From assembly GCA_900119285.1 (NCBI GenBank), contig FPIT01000006.1, positions 2,569 through 66,568 of the forward strand: a DNA stretch of 64,000 bases, in the 5' to 3' direction. This stretch comes from Prevotellaceae bacterium HUN156 (GTDB taxonomy: Bacteria; Bacteroidota; Bacteroidia; Bacteroidales; Bacteroidaceae). Shown here in pieces: positions 36,759 to 44,885 of the stretch (position 1 is its first letter; every line of letters begins with the position of its first letter). Below the pieces are notes generated by a model. It worked only from the letters and a program-made list of their open reading frames with translations. It searched no databases and was not told the origin of the DNA. The translations under genes were made by a program, and so were the position numbers.

Positions 36759-36947
36759 ATGAAAGCATTAGAATATTTCCTTCTTTTTTGTGCTATTGTA
36801 CTGCTTGCTGTATCCTATTACCTTAGTACGGAAGGCAATTTTAAAGTTGCTGCTTTAGTGAACTTCTGTGCTTTTATTTGTGGTACAGTAGCCGGCACAA
36901 GAATAGGAGGAAGAATTTATAAGAAGAATCAAGAAAACAAAGAATAA
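36759..36947 (+). CDS. Small two-helix membrane protein in the etf operon
   Basis: A 62-aa protein with two hydrophobic segments (EYFLLFCAIVLLAVSYYL; VAALVNFCAFICGTVAGTRI) and a basic tail (RIYKKNQENKE). It starts one base after etfA stops and ends 4 bases before the acyl-CoA dehydrogenase gene, so it is translated with the operon. Function unknown. It could help place the soluble Etf/dehydrogenase complex at the membrane, but that is speculation. Confidence 0.65.
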   Translation: MKALEYFLLFCAIVLLAVSYYLSTEGNFKVAALVNFCAFICGTVAGTRIGGRIYKKNQENKE

Positions 36948-36951
36948 TATT

Positions 36952-38682
36952 ATGGCTAATTATTATAGCGATCATCCTGAGATCGGGTTCTACTTGAACC
37001 ATCCCCTTATGGCTCGTATCGTTGAGCTGAAAGAAAAGGGTTTCGCTGATGCGAAAGAATATGACTACGCTCCCGTTGACCTGGGCGATGCCATCGAGAA
37101 CTACAAGCAGATTCTCGACATCACCGGCGACGTGGCTGCCAATATCATCGAGCCAAACTCTGAGAGCGTTGACCTCGAAGGTCCACACCTCGAGAATGGC
37201 CGCATGATTTACGCCTCTAAGACTTATGAGAACCTCGACGCTACTCGTAAGGCTGGTTTGTGGGGTGTATCTATGCCTCGTCGTTACGGCGGTCTCAACC
37301 TGCCTAACGCAGTATTCTCTATGCTCTCTGAGATGATTTCAGCTGCTGATGCTGGTTTCCAGAACATCTGGAGCTTGCAGAGCTGTATCGATACTCTGTA
37401 TGAGTTTGGTTCAGAGGAGCAGCGCCAGAAGTATATCCCACGCGTTTGCGCTGGTGAGGGTATGAGTATGGACCTGACCGAGCCTGATGCTGGTTCTGAC
37501 CTGCAGCGTGTGATGCTGAAGGCCACCTTCGACGAGAAGGAGAACTGCTGGCGTCTGAATGGTGTGAAGCGTTTCATCACCAATGGTGATAGCGACATCC
37601 ACCTCGTACTGGCTCGTTCTGAGGAAGGCACCAAGGACGGACGTGGTCTGTCAATGTTCATCTACGACAAGCGTCAGGGTGGTGTTGATGTTCGTCACAT
37701 CGAGCACAAGCTGGGTATCCACGGTTCACCCACCTGTGAGCTGACCTATAAGAATGCTAAGGCAGAGCTCTGCGGTAGCACTCGTCTCGGTCTGATTAAG
37801 TATGTGATGGCTCTGATGAACGGTGCCCGTCTGGGTATCGCTGCACAGTCAGTAGGTGTTGAACAGGAAGCTTACAACGAGGGACTGGCTTACGCTAAGG
37901 AGCGTCAGCAGTTTGGTGAGGCTATCATCAACTTCCCCGCTGTTTACGATATGCTCTCTCGCATGAAGGCTAAGCTCGACGCTGGTCGTTCACTGTTGTA
38001 TGAGACAGCATGCTACGTAGATATCTACAAGGCTCTCGAGGATATCGAGCGCGACCGCAAGCTCACTCCCGAGGAGAAGCAGGAACTGAAGAAGTATCAG
38101 CGCTTGGCTGACGCCTTCACTCCTATGGCCAAGGGTATGAACTCTGAGTATGCTAACCAGAACGCTTACGATGCTATCAGCATCCACGGTGGTTCAGGTT
38201 TCATCATGGAGTACAAGAGCCAGCGTTTGTTCCGCGATGCTCGTATCTTCTCTATCTACGAGGGTACCACACAGTTGCAGGTTGTTGCAGCTATCCGCTA
38301 CATCACCAACGGCACTATGCTTGCCAACATCAAGGATATGCTTGCTGGTCTCGAGGTTAGCGATAGCCTGAAGAACCTGAAGGCTCGCGTAGAGAAGCTC
38401 GTTCCCGTTTACGAGGAGGCTCTCGCTGCTGTTAAGGCTCTCGACAATCAGGATGCTCACGACTTCCTTGCTCGTCGTCTCTATGACATGACTTGTGAGC
38501 TGACCATGTCGCTGCTCATCCTGCGCGATGCTACTAAGGCTCCTGAGCTCTTCGAGAAGTCTGCTAACGTATATGTTCGCATGACTGAGGAAGATGTACT
38601 CGGTAAGGCTGCCTACATCAAGGCATTCCAGGTAGAGGACTTGGCTAGCTTTAAGGCAAACAACGAAGAGGCTGAGGCTTAA
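36952..38682 (+). CDS. Acyl-CoA dehydrogenase family protein
   Basis: A 576-aa flavoprotein. It has the signature DLTEPDAGSDLQRVMLKATF, then FITNGDSDIHLVLARSEEG, IEHKLGIHGSPTCELTY, the C-terminal FAD/acyl motif AISIHGGSGFIMEY, and IFSIYEGTTQLQVVAA with the likely catalytic Glu. About 150 residues follow the usual catalytic core, as in the longer Bacteroidota class. With etfAB next door it probably oxidises an acyl-CoA or reduces an enoyl-CoA. The substrate cannot be read from the sequence. Confidence 0.9.
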   Translation: MANYYSDHPEIGFYLNHPLMARIVELKEKGFADAKEYDYAPVDLGDAIENYKQILDITGDVAANIIEPNSESVDLEGPHLENGRMIYASKTYENLDATRKAGLWGVSMPRRYGGLNLPNAVFSMLSEMISAADAGFQNIWSLQSCIDTLYEFGSEEQRQKYIPRVCAGEGMSMDLTEPDAGSDLQRVMLKATFDEKENCWRLNGVKRFITNGDSDIHLVLARSEEGTKDGRGLSMFIYDKRQGGVDVRHIEHKLGIHGSPTCELTYKNAKAELCGSTRLGLIKYVMALMNGARLGIAAQSVGVEQEAYNEGLAYAKERQQFGEAIINFPAVYDMLSRMKAKLDAGRSLLYETACYVDIYKALEDIERDRKLTPEEKQELKKYQRLADAFTPMAKGMNSEYANQNAYDAISIHGGSGFIMEYKSQRLFRDARIFSIYEGTTQLQVVAAIRYITNGTMLANIKDMLAGLEVSDSLKNLKARVEKLVPVYEEALAAVKALDNQDAHDFLARRLYDMTCELTMSLLILRDATKAPELFEKSANVYVRMTEEDVLGKAAYIKAFQVEDLASFKANNEEAEA

Positions 38683-39162
38683 ATGACTAATCAGGAATTA
38701 GACGAGCGCGTACAGCGCGCTGTAGATAATTTCATGGCCGGATATGGCTGCTGCCAAAGTGTGGTGGCAGCCTTTTCCGACCTTTATGGTTTAGATGACA
38801 CCATGGCAAAGAAGATTGGCGCAGGCTTTGGCGGTGGTGTTGGTAGGATGCGCATGATGTGTGGTGCCGTCTCAGGCATCGTCATGCTTGTTGGTCTCGA
38901 CTGCGGACAGACGGAAGGTAGCGACCGCGAGGGCAAGTCAGCCTGTTACAAGGTAGTGCAAGACCTGTTGGAGAAGTCCAGACAAGAGAATGGCAGCATT
39001 ATCTGTGCAGAGATTCTGGGACTGAAAGGTTACGAGAAAGCAAAAGATTGCTACGTTGCCTCTCCCCGCACAGCCGAGTATTACAAGACTCGTCCCTGTG
39101 CTGCCAAGGTAGAGAGTGCCGCCCGCATCTTTGCCAATTATCTAAAGGAGAAACAGAAGTAA
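38683..39162 (+). CDS. C_GCAxxG_C_C family protein
   Basis: A 159-aa small redox-type protein. Its N-terminal part has MAGYGCCQSVVAAFSDLYG, GAGFGGGVGRMRMMCGAVSG and LDCGQ, giving the spaced conserved Cys of the C_GCAxxG_C_C family; further Cys follow at CAEILGL and RPCAAKV. These proteins often sit beside redox enzymes and may bind a metal or cluster. Its start codon directly follows the dehydrogenase stop with no gap, so it belongs to the operon. Confidence 0.85.
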   Translation: MTNQELDERVQRAVDNFMAGYGCCQSVVAAFSDLYGLDDTMAKKIGAGFGGGVGRMRMMCGAVSGIVMLVGLDCGQTEGSDREGKSACYKVVQDLLEKSRQENGSIICAEILGLKGYEKAKDCYVASPRTAEYYKTRPCAAKVESAARIFANYLKEKQK

Positions 39163-39210
39163 TTCGCCTAGCATTTTGCTCTGCAAATAGTTTATGCGTA
39201 AAAACATGTA

Positions 39211-39304
39211 ACCTATTAACATGACAGGCCTCAAACGCCGATGTACAAAGGCTTTGAGCCATGTTAATAGTTGCCTCAACTATTAACATACTTCTAACCT
39301 ACAT
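39211..39304. repeat. Left arm of a long inverted repeat
   Basis: Of this arm, 48 bases (39240-39287) are exactly the reverse complement of 39389-39436, with looser matching to both sides. Inside is a perfect 11-bp hairpin GTTAATAGTTG-CCT-CAACTATTAAC. Confidence 0.85.
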
Positions 39305-39382
39305 GGTGAAGTGCACCCCAAAAAATCTGAAAAATCCGTGCCATCCGTGGTCGTAATAAAATTTGAAGTGCAAGTATAGTAG

Positions 39383-39465
39383 ATGTAGGTTAATAGTTGA
39401 GGCAACTATTAACATGGCTCAAAGCCTTTGTACATCGTGGTTTGCGAGGTGTCATGTTAATAGGT
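39383..39465. repeat. Right arm of the long inverted repeat
   Basis: Mirror of the left arm. The 101-base spacer between exact cores contains TCCGTGCCATCCGTGG, a doubled ATCCGTG-type motif of a kind dispersed in many genomes. No gene lies in 39163-39794. Confidence 0.85.
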
Positions 39466-39585
39466 TAATAGTTTTCGCGAAAACCTTTATTAGAATACAA
39501 GATTCCCTTACAACTATTCGAGAAATACAGCTGATTTGGCGCTGGGCACAGCTAATTCTGCTTTGAGATAGCTGTATTTGCACCC

Positions 39586-39624
39586 CAATAGTTATTGTAT
39601 TGACCTTCAATAGTTATTGTATTG
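39586..39624 (+). repeat. 17-bp direct repeat
   Basis: CAATAGTTATTGTATTG occurs twice with 5 bases between (39586-39602, 39608-39624); each copy is itself partly palindromic. Confidence 0.7.
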
Positions 39625-39728
39625 CGATGCTAAAGTGCCACTTTCGTGAGCCCTCGATTTTCTATTCAGCCTACATCCGAATAGTTTGCAGGCAGAATTC
39701 AATGAGTTTGCACGCATAATTCGAAGGG

Positions 39729-39765
39729 TTTGACGGCATTATTCTCCTCGAATAATGCCGTCAAA
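39729..39765. other. Perfect 16-bp hairpin
   Basis: TTTGACGGCATTATTC pairs with GAATAATGCCGTCAAA around a 5-base loop. It lies downstream (minus strand) of the pseudogene at 39795 and may be its terminator, though no long T-run follows. Confidence 0.6.
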
Positions 39766-39794
39766 CTATTTAGATTATTTCCTCTAAGATCCTA

Positions 39795-40019
39795 TTACAG
39801 TTTCTTCAGCACAAGCGTTCCTGTTCCAATTTTATTAAAAGTGGGAGTTATCAGTCCTGTGGCTTGAACATAGGTATATCTGCCAATATATACTTCACCG
39901 ACACCATCCATCTACATCTTCATTACGCCATCGCTGGCCATATAGAATAATGTACCTTTGGTAGGACCATCCTTAGTAACAGGTGACAAAACTACTTCCC
40001 AAGTACCTTTTAATATTTT
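39795..40019 (-). pseudogene. Remnant of a small secreted-protein gene
   Basis: On the minus strand one frame reads KILKGTWEVVLSPVTKDGP, LFYMASDGVMKM, an in-frame TAG, then MDGVGEVYIGRYTYVQATG and FNKIGTGTLVLKKL ending at a TAA. The order of a KGTWEV start and a conserved end recalls lipocalin-like lipoproteins. The internal stop and absence of a start or signal peptide show a decayed 3' fragment. Confidence 0.6.
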
Positions 40020-40067
40020 ATCATTTAGCTACCAATATCTAACTGTTACTCACATTACTCACAATGG

Positions 40068-40093
40068 GAATCATCGTGACAGGTCTTTGATTT
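40068..40093 (-). repeat. REP-like element, isolated copy
   Basis: GAATCATCGTGACAGGTC followed by TTTGATTT: the same layout as the copies at 3.1-6.4 kb, 34 kb away. It shows that the family is dispersed. Confidence 0.6.
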
Positions 40094-40166
40094 TCATAAG
40101 ACGCCCATAACACTATACGAAATCATTGAAATATAGGCAACTAAATCATTTTTAACACAAAAAAGA

Positions 40167-40196
40167 TTGCTCTTAAAAAAAATTTGACTATATTCG
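40167..40196 (+). promoter_or_regulatory. Promoter of the gene at 40277
   Basis: TTG (40167-40169), 19 bases, TATATTCG (40189-40196), one change from TAnnTTTG. Confidence 0.5.
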
Positions 40197-40276
40197 CCCC
40201 AAATAAACGCTACCGAGCTGAGAATATAGACTAATGATATATTAGTGATTAAATTTACTAACCAACAAAAAAGCTT

Positions 40277-41122
40277 ATGAGAACAAAATTACTTTTTACT
40301 TCGTTCATTGCACTTCTTTCAATGCAGGCAATGGCACAGGACATTCCTAATGGTAGCTTTGCCGACTGGGAAGATCGCAATCTGCCCGCAGAAATGGGTG
40401 GCGGAAGTTACACATCACCATCGGGCTATTGGGATACATTCAACATCTTGGCACCTGGCAGCGTATCGAAAGCAGAAGGACGTACAACAGGCTCCACAGC
40501 AGCACTGCTTGAGTCGAAGACTGTTGATATGTCTGTGGCTGGCATGCAGGGCGAGGTGTTCACCACTTCGCTGTTAAACACTGACCGCTTCCTCTCTAAG
40601 ATGACTAACGAAGAGTACGAACAGGGCATTCCTACAAAGTTCATCCCTGCACACTACCTCACTTTCTGGTACAAATACCAACCCGTAGAAGGTGACATGG
40701 CACAGGTGTTTATCCAGTTCAACGAGGATTTAATTATTAGGCCGGGTATAACCCGCACCATTAAGTTCCGTAAAAAAATTACAGAGGCTGCTACAGACTG
40801 GACCTTCGGCTACATCGACTTATCTGTTGATGAAAACGGGAGAAGTTCATCCAGTATTGACTGGAATATCAATGCCTACTACATCGACATCACGTCGAGT
40901 GCAAGCAGTTTGAGTTCCAGCACTGATGGTAAGGGTGCATCAGCACCAGGTTCTAAACTATGGATTACCGAAATAAAATTTGAAGATGAGGTAGCAGCTA
41001 TTCAAAACGTCTTATCCGAATCTGCAGCTACGTCGCCTGCCTATAACCTCAGTGGCCAGCGGGTTGATGCGACCTACAAGGGTATCGTTATCGAAAATGG
41101 CAAGAAAATACTATTGAAGTAA
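40277..41122 (+). CDS. Secreted PCMD-like protein with C-terminal sorting tail
   Basis: A 281-aa protein with signal peptide MRTKLLFTSFIALLSMQAMA. The mature N-terminus (IPNGSFADWEDRN, SPSGYWDTFN, TTGSTAALLESKTVDM) has the pattern of PCMD/carbohydrate-binding-like beta domains found in Bacteroidota surface proteins. The C-terminus YNLSGQRVDATYKGIVIENG then KKILLK is the same kind of tail as in the BspA proteins and points to type IX export. Glycan binding is a guess from the fold. Confidence 0.65.
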   Translation: MRTKLLFTSFIALLSMQAMAQDIPNGSFADWEDRNLPAEMGGGSYTSPSGYWDTFNILAPGSVSKAEGRTTGSTAALLESKTVDMSVAGMQGEVFTTSLLNTDRFLSKMTNEEYEQGIPTKFIPAHYLTFWYKYQPVEGDMAQVFIQFNEDLIIRPGITRTIKFRKKITEAATDWTFGYIDLSVDENGRSSSSIDWNINAYYIDITSSASSLSSSTDGKGASAPGSKLWITEIKFEDEVAAIQNVLSESAATSPAYNLSGQRVDATYKGIVIENGKKILLK

Positions 41123-41132
41123 TAACCTCAAG

Positions 41133-41160
41133 CAGAAGCGCCAATGGCGCTTCTGTTTTT
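41133..41160 (+). terminator. Terminator after the PCMD-like gene
   Basis: A 10-bp stem CAGAAGCGCC / GGCGCTTCTG with 3-base loop, then TTTTT. Confidence 0.9.
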
Positions 41161-41216
41161 ATTGATTAGAAAAACACCAAATCAACGCAACAGCTTTTTA
41201 TTTCTATATGATTATC

Positions 41217-41247
41217 TTGGCAGATTCAACAAAACTATTTATCTTTG
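41217..41247 (+). promoter_or_regulatory. Promoter of the gene at 41346
   Basis: TTG (41217-41219), 20 bases, TATCTTTG (41240-41247), about 100 bases before the ATG. Confidence 0.6.
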
Positions 41248-41345
41248 CACCAGAACTGTAATACAAGATAACTAAATGAAGCCAATTCATAACCAAGCAT
41301 GAAGCACCCCTGGTTTCTCTGATTATCTAATTAAACTGACTTAAA

Positions 41346-41752
41346 ATGAAAAGAATTGTATTATTAGGGATATTAGCATTGTTGATGGTCAACTTTAGTA
41401 GACTGTCAATACTGGCCACTGATGCAAAGATTCTATTTGAGATACGTCCTGAGATAAACTATGTTACTCATCTTTATACGCTTGCAGGGTTAGGATTCTC
41501 TGATGAGGGATATACTGCCAGATATGGAAATACACTTCCTAAAGCTGCTATTGATACACTCCAAAAGTATAGTCAGATCTTCAACCGCCTTTCTACTATG
41601 GGCATTACTGCTCCCACAGAGTTGTATCGCAAGGGAACTATGGAGTATCTGAAGCAGATAAGGAATCAATAGGACACTTTGATTCCACAAAGAGAAACTT
41701 GGAAGATATTAGCCAAGAATATGAAGAAATGATGGTATTAAACCGAAACTAA
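41346..41752 (+). pseudogene. Small secreted protein gene, probably frameshifted near its end
   Basis: The frame from ATG 41346 gives 108 aa: a signal peptide (MKRIVLLGILALLMVNF), then ILFEIRPEINYVTHLYTLAG and TLQKYSQIFNRLSTMG, stopping at 41672. Another frame across the same end reads EADKESIGHFDSTKRNLEDI and SQEYEEMMVLNRN, stopping at 41752, and looks more like protein than the last residues of the first frame. A frameshift near 41640-41660 would join them. Family unknown. Confidence 0.45.
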
Positions 41753-41765
41753 ACAAATACACAGG

Positions 41766-43121
41766 ATGGAGAAACAAGGAAAGAACAACATGGGGCGTAG
41801 AGAGTTTCTGCGACGCCTTGGACTGGGAGCTGGCTCGGCATTGGCACTAATGGCTATGGAGCCACTAAGCGTGTTGGCTAAAGAGAAAACAGAGAAAAGC
41901 ACTGCTGCCAACCGCATGACATATCGCGTACAGCATGGTTCGGGGGAACAAATCTCACTATTGGGATTTGGTATGATGCGACTGCCAAACAACCAGGACG
42001 AGGTGAACAGGCTGGTGGACTATGCCATAGAACATGGAGTGAACTACTTTGATACTGCACCAATGTATATGGGTGGACAGTCGGAGGTGCTGACAGGTAA
42101 CGCTTTGGCACGACATCCGAGAGAGAAATTCTATGTCGCTACAAAGATGTCGAACCAGAACAGGCGTTTGTGGAGCTTCGAGGCTTCAAAAGATATGTAT
42201 GAAAAGTCGTTTGAGCGATTGAAGGTGGATCACATAGACTACTATCTGTTGCATAGCATTGGTGGCGGAATGGATACACTGAAAGGACGATTCTTGGATA
42301 ATGGTGTATTGGAATTCTTGCTCAAGGAGCGCAAGGCAGGACGTATCAAGCATCTTGGCTTCTCTTATCATGGCGATGTGCGAGACTTTGACTACTTGCT
42401 CGATTTGCACGACGAATACCAATGGGACTTCGTACAGATTCAGATGAACTTCCTCGACTGGCGCCATGCCTCGCTAAGAGGTGGACGCAGAGCGGATGCT
42501 GATGCGGAATATCTATATGAGAAATGCGAGAAGACTGGAGTACAGTGTGTAGTGATGGAACCACTGCGTGGTGGTGCCTTTGGGCGCATGGCTCCCGAAC
42601 TGGCAAATCAGTTGAAGGCGGTAAGACCAGATGACAGCACTGCACGCTGGGCTTTCAGATGGGTTGGTAGTCATACGAACATCCTGACAACACTGAGTGG
42701 TATGAACCTCATGGAACATCTGGAGGATAACATTAAGACCTTCTCTCCATTAGATCCTTGTACAGAACAGGAGAACCAACTGCTGGCAGACATTGCCGAC
42801 CAGATGTCTGGATTCCCCACCATCCCCTGTACCGCCTGTGAATACTGCATGCCGTGTCCCTTTGGGGTTGACATTCCTGGCAATTTCGCCTACTATAACG
42901 AGGCGGTGAATAGTCATCTGCTACCATTGCCCGACAAGCAGGCTGAGGATTTTGACACACGCAAGCAGAGCTTTATTGATGGATACAAAAAGGCACTACC
43001 CGACAATGGAAAATGGGCATCACAGTGTCAGGACTGCGAGGTATGTCTCTCAAAGTGTCCTCAGCAGATTCGAATACCCAATCAGATGGCTCGTATTGTA
43101 GAGACACTGAGAAAGAAATAG
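41766..43121 (+). CDS. Tat-exported aldo/keto reductase with 4Fe-4S C-terminus
   Basis: A 451-aa protein. The N-terminus GRREFLRRLGLGAGSALALM is a twin-arginine signal. The aldo/keto reductase barrel follows: LLGFGMMRLPNNQ, YFDTAPMYMGGQSE (catalytic Asp/Tyr), FYVATKMS and HIDYYLLHSIGG. The C-terminal extension carries ferredoxin-like clusters, CTACEYCMPCPFGVDIP and CQDCEVCLSKCPQQIRIP, giving two Cys-rich motifs. It is probably a periplasmic or membrane-attached redox enzyme; substrate unknown. Confidence 0.88.
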   Translation: MEKQGKNNMGRREFLRRLGLGAGSALALMAMEPLSVLAKEKTEKSTAANRMTYRVQHGSGEQISLLGFGMMRLPNNQDEVNRLVDYAIEHGVNYFDTAPMYMGGQSEVLTGNALARHPREKFYVATKMSNQNRRLWSFEASKDMYEKSFERLKVDHIDYYLLHSIGGGMDTLKGRFLDNGVLEFLLKERKAGRIKHLGFSYHGDVRDFDYLLDLHDEYQWDFVQIQMNFLDWRHASLRGGRRADADAEYLYEKCEKTGVQCVVMEPLRGGAFGRMAPELANQLKAVRPDDSTARWAFRWVGSHTNILTTLSGMNLMEHLEDNIKTFSPLDPCTEQENQLLADIADQMSGFPTIPCTACEYCMPCPFGVDIPGNFAYYNEAVNSHLLPLPDKQAEDFDTRKQSFIDGYKKALPDNGKWASQCQDCEVCLSKCPQQIRIPNQMARIVETLRKK

Positions 43122-43147
43122 AAAAAAGCGCCGATGGCGCTTTTTTT
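43122..43147. terminator. Bidirectional terminator
   Basis: AAAAAAGCGCC / GGCGCTTTTTT with a 3-base loop, starting directly after the reductase stop codon. It also serves the converging guaD gene. Confidence 0.85.
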
Positions 43148-43151
43148 ATTG

Positions 43152-44450
43152 TTAGAAGACTTTCGGTTCTTCAACTTCCTTGCCACGACAGAAGCGATGG
43201 ACAATCTGGCGATCGTCGCCTACATAGATGAAGCGCTCCAGACGATGCTGCAGCGAGTATTCGGCAGGATACAAAACACTATCGTCGATAACCAATGCAT
43301 CAAACTCGTAACCAGGCTCAAAGCTACCCACCTTACCAAAGAAACTACCTGCCGACTTAGTGGCAATCCAGAAAATTTCGGAAAGGGTAAGGAAGGCCTT
43401 GTCATGATTCTGCTGATACTGCATCTTGCTGACCTGAATAGCGTAAACCAACATGCGGAACATGTTAAGGTCGTGACCACCACTGATATCACTACCCAAA
43501 CCAATGCGGATGCCTGCATCAAGAAGATTGCGAACGGGTGCCATACCTGAAGAGAGGTTGAAATTAGAGGTAGGACAGTGGGCTACCATCACACCATTCT
43601 TCTTCATCAACTCCAACTCGCTGCCTGCAGTCCATACGCAGTGTGCCATGATGGTAGGCGTCTGTCCAAAGAGTCCGTAGCGGTTATAAGCATCGCCATA
43701 GCTCTTGCTCTCTGGCTCCAACTCTGCTACCCACGCAATCTCGGAGGTATTCTCAGAGAGATGCGACTGTACGGGCAACTTGTATTTCTTAGCCAACTCA
43801 CCACAAGCCTTCAACAACTCAGGAGTACATGAGGGTACAAAGCGCGGAGTGATGATAGGACGGACGAGAGGGGGACATTGAGCATTGAACATTGAACATT
43901 GAGCATTGAACTCCTTAATCAACTGCTCATTGCCAGCGATGGCTGCATCGACATCTTCGCAGAGTTCATCGGGGCAGTTGCGGTTCATCGCCACCTTACC
44001 AACTAAAGCGCCCATGCCAGCCTCTTGATATAACTGCATCAACTTGCGTGTGCTATCAGTATGAACGGTACTGAAAACAACACTACGCATGGTTCCGAAC
44101 AACCACTGGGTATGCAGGAATCGACGATACATGCGCTCGGCATACTGGACATCAGCATACTTAGCCTCCTCAGGGAAGGTATAGTTCTGCAACCACGGCA
44201 GCAACTCTAAGTCCATTGCCACACCCTGATTGTGTACCTGTGGAGCATGGACATGCATATCGTTCATCGCTGGAATCAGTAGCTTATCGCCAAAGTCAAT
44301 GACCTCAGCATCTTGAGCATTAAGGGCTTCAAGGTTGGAGGCAACACCAACAACGATACCATCTTCCACAGCAATATATCCGTTCTCGTAAACCTCAAAA
44401 CGGTCTTTCTCCTTAGTAAAGAGAATATGTGCCTTATATACTTTTTTCAT
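43152..44450 (-). CDS. guaD: Guanine deaminase (amidohydrolase family)
   Basis: A 432-aa amidohydrolase that converts guanine to xanthine. Metal ligands are in MNDMHVHAPQVHNQGVAMDL (HxH), LPVQSHLSENTSEI, IMAHCVWT and GLGSDISGG. The LPWLQNYTFPEEAKY segment is what I expect in guanine deaminases. At about residues 182-193 it carries FNAQCSMFNAQC, encoded by a 35-bp heptamer array. This stretch looks like an in-frame insertion in a surface loop, and the enzyme is otherwise intact. Confidence 0.85.
   Translation of the reverse strand: MKKVYKAHILFTKEKDRFEVYENGYIAVEDGIVVGVASNLEALNAQDAEVIDFGDKLLIPAMNDMHVHAPQVHNQGVAMDLELLPWLQNYTFPEEAKYADVQYAERMYRRFLHTQWLFGTMRSVVFSTVHTDSTRKLMQLYQEAGMGALVGKVAMNRNCPDELCEDVDAAIAGNEQLIKEFNAQCSMFNAQCPPLVRPIITPRFVPSCTPELLKACGELAKKYKLPVQSHLSENTSEIAWVAELEPESKSYGDAYNRYGLFGQTPTIMAHCVWTAGSELELMKKNGVMVAHCPTSNFNLSSGMAPVRNLLDAGIRIGLGSDISGGHDLNMFRMLVYAIQVSKMQYQQNHDKAFLTLSEIFWIATKSAGSFFGKVGSFEPGYEFDALVIDDSVLYPAEYSLQHRLERFIYVGDDRQIVHRFCRGKEVEEPKVF
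43876..43910 (-). repeat. Heptamer array inside guaD (5 x 7 bp)
   Basis: Five perfect or near-perfect units CATTGAR (plus strand): CATTGAG, CATTGAA, CATTGAA, CATTGAG, CATTGAA. 35 bp, fully in coding sequence. Confidence 0.9.
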
Positions 44451-44475
44451 AATAAATAGTTTTGGTTACCGACTG

Positions 44476-44506
44476 CAAAGATAGTATTTTCCGATGACTT
44501 TTCAAA
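44476..44506 (-). promoter_or_regulatory. Promoter of guaD
   Basis: Minus-strand TTTG, 19 bases, TATCTTTG (44476-44483), 25 bases before the ATG. An exact consensus match. Confidence 0.75.
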
Positions 44507-44557
44507 CAATAAGAAGAAAAAAAGGCAACAAGTATGATGATTCTTCATTTTTTTTAC

Positions 44558-44565
44558 TACCTTTG
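44558..44565 (+). promoter_or_regulatory. -7 element before the SemiSWEET operon
   Basis: TACCTTTG, about 40 bases before ATG 44607; the -33 region is poor. Confidence 0.55.
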
Positions 44566-44606
44566 CAGTCAATACATGTCATTTATAATAAAACTACTAG
44601 TATACT

Positions 44607-44885
44607 ATGGAACATGAGCTTTTAATAAACATTTGTGGTTGGATTGCCACCTTTGGTTTGATTTTGGGCTACCTGCCGCAGGCTATTCAGACCATTAGGA
44701 CACGCAATACAGATGGCATATCGCTTCCTGGTTTCATCTCTATGGCTATTGGATGCTCTGCCTTTGTGGTACAAGGATTTCTTATTGAGAACTTTTACCT
44801 GGTAATGACCAATCTCATCACCTGCACTTGTAGCGTTATCATCTTCGCTATCAAGATGCACAACGACTATTTTAAAAAGAAATGA
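44607..44885 (+). CDS. SemiSWEET-type transporter (PQ-loop)
   Basis: A 92-aa membrane protein with three helices: INICGWIATFGLILGYLPQA with the PQ motif, GISLPGFISMAIGCSAFVVQ, and LVMTNLITCTCSVIIFAIKM. The single triple-helix bundle and length match SemiSWEETs, which dimerise to transport small sugars. Substrate unknown. Its stop overlaps the surE start (ATGA), so the two are co-translated. Confidence 0.85.
   Translation: MEHELLINICGWIATFGLILGYLPQAIQTIRTRNTDGISLPGFISMAIGCSAFVVQGFLIENFYLVMTNLITCTCSVIIFAIKMHNDYFKKK

Noticed and set aside
41662..41686. Possible REP-like copy (GAATCA ... TGATTC) over the stop of the 41346 gene
   Set aside because: Only the ends match; the core (ATAGGACACTT) is different, and the sequence makes sense as coding in another frame.
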